64,000 bases of DNA, taken from the NCBI RefSeq assembly GCF_001729245.1, contig NZ_CP015217.1, positions 2,594,001 to 2,658,000 on the forward strand, given 5' to 3'. Source of the DNA: Leptospira tipperaryensis. GTDB taxonomy: Bacteria; Spirochaetota; Leptospiria; Leptospirales; Leptospiraceae. The notes under the pieces are model-generated. The model was not told the origin of the DNA and ran no database searches. It was given only the letters and a program-made list of their open reading frames with translations. A program made the position numbers and the translations under genes. Positions 62,205 through 64,000 of the stretch are shown here, piece after piece; within the stretch, counting starts at the first letter, position 1, and the number at the start of each line of letters is the position of its first letter.

Positions 62205-63085
62205 ATCGAAGTTTTAAAACGTTTGGCGCTCTTCTACTCCTCCTATGTATTTTCTCTTCAATCGGTTGTTCCTATTCGGTGGAAAAAAAATACGTCTTTG
62301 CAAAACCGTATTATCCGAACGAAAACTACTTCGACGAAAACAATCCTCAGTTTGAAGAAGGAGAACCTTACTGGCTCTTGGATTTTTTGGGCAACGTCTT
62401 CGGCTCTTTGACAAAACTCATTCTCTGGAATAAAAAAATGAACAGTCATAGCATCTCCGAAGAAACCAAAAAATATCTAATGGATTACATTCGAGAGAAC
62501 AATCTCAAAGACGTCAAAGTTCGTTTTAATCAGTATTCTCCCTGGAGCGATTTGAAACAGCTCTGGAAATCGGATACGGTTCATCCCGTCTTAAAATATA
62601 CCCTGGGAATCGTTAGCTGGTTTCTCTCTACCCTCATCCCCGAAAGACTCTTCGCGGGTTTTATTTTCGGAGGCGGAGATCATTACAATCCTTATACAAA
62701 CACGATCAATATCTACAGCGATCTTCCCTCGGTCGTATTACACGAAGGCGGGCACTCCAAAGACTTCGCGATGAGAAAATACAAATCTTTGTATAGCCTT
62801 GGATATTCGATTCCATTTTTAGGAGCCCTCTATCCGGAAGCAAGAGCATCGGATGATGCACTCCGTTACCTCAGACACAAATGTGATAAGAAGAATGAAC
62901 TTCTCGCCTACAGAACGTTATACCCCGCTTATTCCACCTATGCAACTGGCTCGCTTTTAGGATCCGCCGGTCAGTATCTTGGTTTGTTTTCCTCGATTCC
63001 GGGACATATCACTGGATATAGAAAAGAAAAACGGGTAGAAAAAGAAGAGATTCCGGAATGCAAATTACTCGAAGAGATAAAGTGA
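62201..63085 (+). CDS. Lipoprotein with HEGGH zinc-metallopeptidase motif
   Basis: 294 residues with lipobox SSIGC at C23, ATGA-coupled to the previous gene. VVLHEGGHSKDFAMRK (H181, E182, H185) fits the zincin HExxH motif in an amphipathic helix; E213 (YPEARASDDAL) is a good candidate third ligand 28 residues later. Before it lies NPYTNTINIYSDLPS, an edge strand as in M48-like enzymes. Two hydrophobic segments (about 134-158 and 242-262) may contact membrane. Likely a membrane-anchored protease; substrate unknown. Confidence 0.78.
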   Translation: MNRSFKTFGALLLLLCIFSSIGCSYSVEKKYVFAKPYYPNENYFDENNPQFEEGEPYWLLDFLGNVFGSLTKLILWNKKMNSHSISEETKKYLMDYIRENNLKDVKVRFNQYSPWSDLKQLWKSDTVHPVLKYTLGIVSWFLSTLIPERLFAGFIFGGGDHYNPYTNTINIYSDLPSVVLHEGGHSKDFAMRKYKSLYSLGYSIPFLGALYPEARASDDALRYLRHKCDKKNELLAYRTLYPAYSTYATGSLLGSAGQYLGLFSSIPGHITGYRKEKRVEKEEIPECKLLEEIK

Positions 63086-63192
63086 GTTTTTTACCTCTGT
63101 GATTTGATTCAAATTTATTCCTTATTAAAAAATGATTTTACGGGAAACAGAAATATTCAATCTTCTATTTTTAGGAGATTTCATTTTTCACC

Positions 63193-64000
63193 ATGTTCAA
63201 AAATAAAAAAACGTTTTCATTATTCTTTGTTTGTATTGTCATTTTTTTCGCTTCGTGCACTTCGAAAAAATACTATTCGATTCGTTCTAATCAGATTCAA
63301 AGTTCGATAAAGGAAGAAAATATTTTATTAGTCCGACCGTTATTAGCCTCGGACTTAGCCGGTTACAAGAAAACGGAGATGGCATTTGAAAATAATGCTT
63401 TCGTTGGATTTATTCATTTCACTGGAGGACTCATCCGAGTGCAGAAGGATTTTGGTGTACAGGTAGAATCCAAAAATAAAGAATTTAAAGGACAAACAGA
63501 ATTAAAGCCGATGGTTCTCAATTGGTTGGAAAAAAGCCTTTCAGAAATCTTAAAAACGAAAAATAAACCGATAAAGATCGCAACAGTAAAACAACCATTT
63601 TCGAAAGTGAATACGGTTAAAAACTACGAACTTAGCCCCGACAACGGACAGGACAATATCAACGTTCCGAACATTCATTTTGTCTTTGAAGAAGCATCCA
63701 AAGAATTCAATCAAGTCTTAACAGCAGAAAATGTAAGATTTGCTGTGGTTCCCATCATACAGCAATACTACGCACATTCCGGCGGTTGGTTCAATGGCCA
63801 AGACTGGGGTTGCTTAGCAGGAATCCGTACAGGAATTCAAATTATAGTATATGATACCAAAGATAAAAAAATCGTTTTTGATTCCTTTGTCTCAAGGAAG
63901 TGGGTTGCGCAAGCTAAAAGCGGAGTAAATGAAAACGAATATCAGATTGAATTTTTGAAGTTACAAAAACAGAATAACGAAGACTTCGCTAACTTAATCG
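63193..64000 (+). CDS. Lipoprotein of unknown function, 3'-truncated by window edge
   Basis: The frame is open from ATG 63193 to the window end (269 codons seen). Signal peptide with lipobox FFASC at C22 (SLFFVCIVIFFASCTSKKYY). The mature part has ENILLVRPLLASDLAGYKK, VENVRFAVVPIIQQYY-like strands (ENVRFAVVPIIQQYYAHSGG) and WGCLAGIRTGIQIIVYD. No family is recognised; a GNA1162-like or curli-secretion-like lipoprotein fold is possible. AGGAG lies 14 nt upstream. It continues the lipoprotein cluster after a 107-bp gap. Confidence 0.75.
   Translation, partial: MFKNKKTFSLFFVCIVIFFASCTSKKYYSIRSNQIQSSIKEENILLVRPLLASDLAGYKKTEMAFENNAFVGFIHFTGGLIRVQKDFGVQVESKNKEFKGQTELKPMVLNWLEKSLSEILKTKNKPIKIATVKQPFSKVNTVKNYELSPDNGQDNINVPNIHFVFEEASKEFNQVLTAENVRFAVVPIIQQYYAHSGGWFNGQDWGCLAGIRTGIQIIVYDTKDKKIVFDSFVSRKWVAQAKSGVNENEYQIEFLKLQKQNNEDFANLI

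Overview
This window is a stretch of a Leptospira (spirochaete) chromosome; the species cannot be fixed from sequence alone. The evidence is a member of the Leptospira-specific DUF1564 family, a PilZ-like protein of the DUF1577 type, a FlaA-family periplasmic flagellar sheath-like protein, many lipoproteins with loose spirochaetal lipoboxes, and a typical Leptospira mix of housekeeping and unknown envelope genes. GC looks to be in the low to mid 40s (judged by eye). Both edges cut genes: an unknown protein at 1-975 and a lipoprotein from 63193 to the end. No rRNA, insertion sequence, prophage or CRISPR array was seen.

Layout. 1-8.2 kb: RNA methylation (RsmI), a HAD phosphatase, a LysM/M23 cell-wall peptidase, a DCC-family thiol protein, a secreted GH31 glycosidase related to sulfoquinovosidases, and a two-domain rhodanese lacking its catalytic Cys. 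8.5-13.2 kb: an exported protein, an HtrA-like protease and a catalytically dead paralogue in overlapping frames, then a receiver/anti-sigma-kinase-like regulator behind a good sigma70-type promoter. 13.2-17 kb (minus): PAP2 phosphatase, polysaccharide flippase and outer-membrane barrel. 17.1-25.9 kb: acyltransferase and fused acyl-CoA mutase IcmF, ilvD with a nucleoside deoxyribosyltransferase, a GST and a YdjM-like membrane protein. 26-30.8 kb: YciI-like protein, class III adenylate cyclase, glycosyltransferase 2 and an O-antigen ligase/polymerase-like protein.

30.9-35.8 kb is the most distinctive accessory operon. A STAS-like protein and a Cys/His-rich exported protein precede an MbnP/MbnH pair (copper-binding lipoprotein and dihaem MauG-like peroxidase), another lipoprotein and an outer-membrane protein. 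By analogy with MbnP/MbnH, the peroxidase would convert a Trp of MbnP to kynurenine to make a Cu(I) site. 36-48 kb (mostly minus): exported unknowns, an NhaC antiporter, an RluA-type pseudouridine synthase, a PilZ-like protein, an unusual ATP-grasp + FMN-dehydrogenase fusion, MnmA, a duplicated retropepsin-like lipoprotein, and a GAF-GGDEF cyclase. An initiator tRNA follows at 48239.

48.5-58.9 kb: proC-yggS with a Lys/Glu-rich coiled-coil protein, FlaA-like protein, HAD protein and KdtA started back to back, an SRPBCC membrane protein, DUF1564, a K+-dependent-type membrane pyrophosphatase (HppA) with a clear terminator, and a TPR protein. 59.2-64 kb: a run of at least eight consecutive lipoprotein genes, mostly joined by ATGA overlaps, including five small TRL-like paralogues, one decayed copy, and a lipoprotein with an HEGGH zinc-protease motif. 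This lipoprotein cluster and the MbnPH operon are the best candidates for poorly described systems here.
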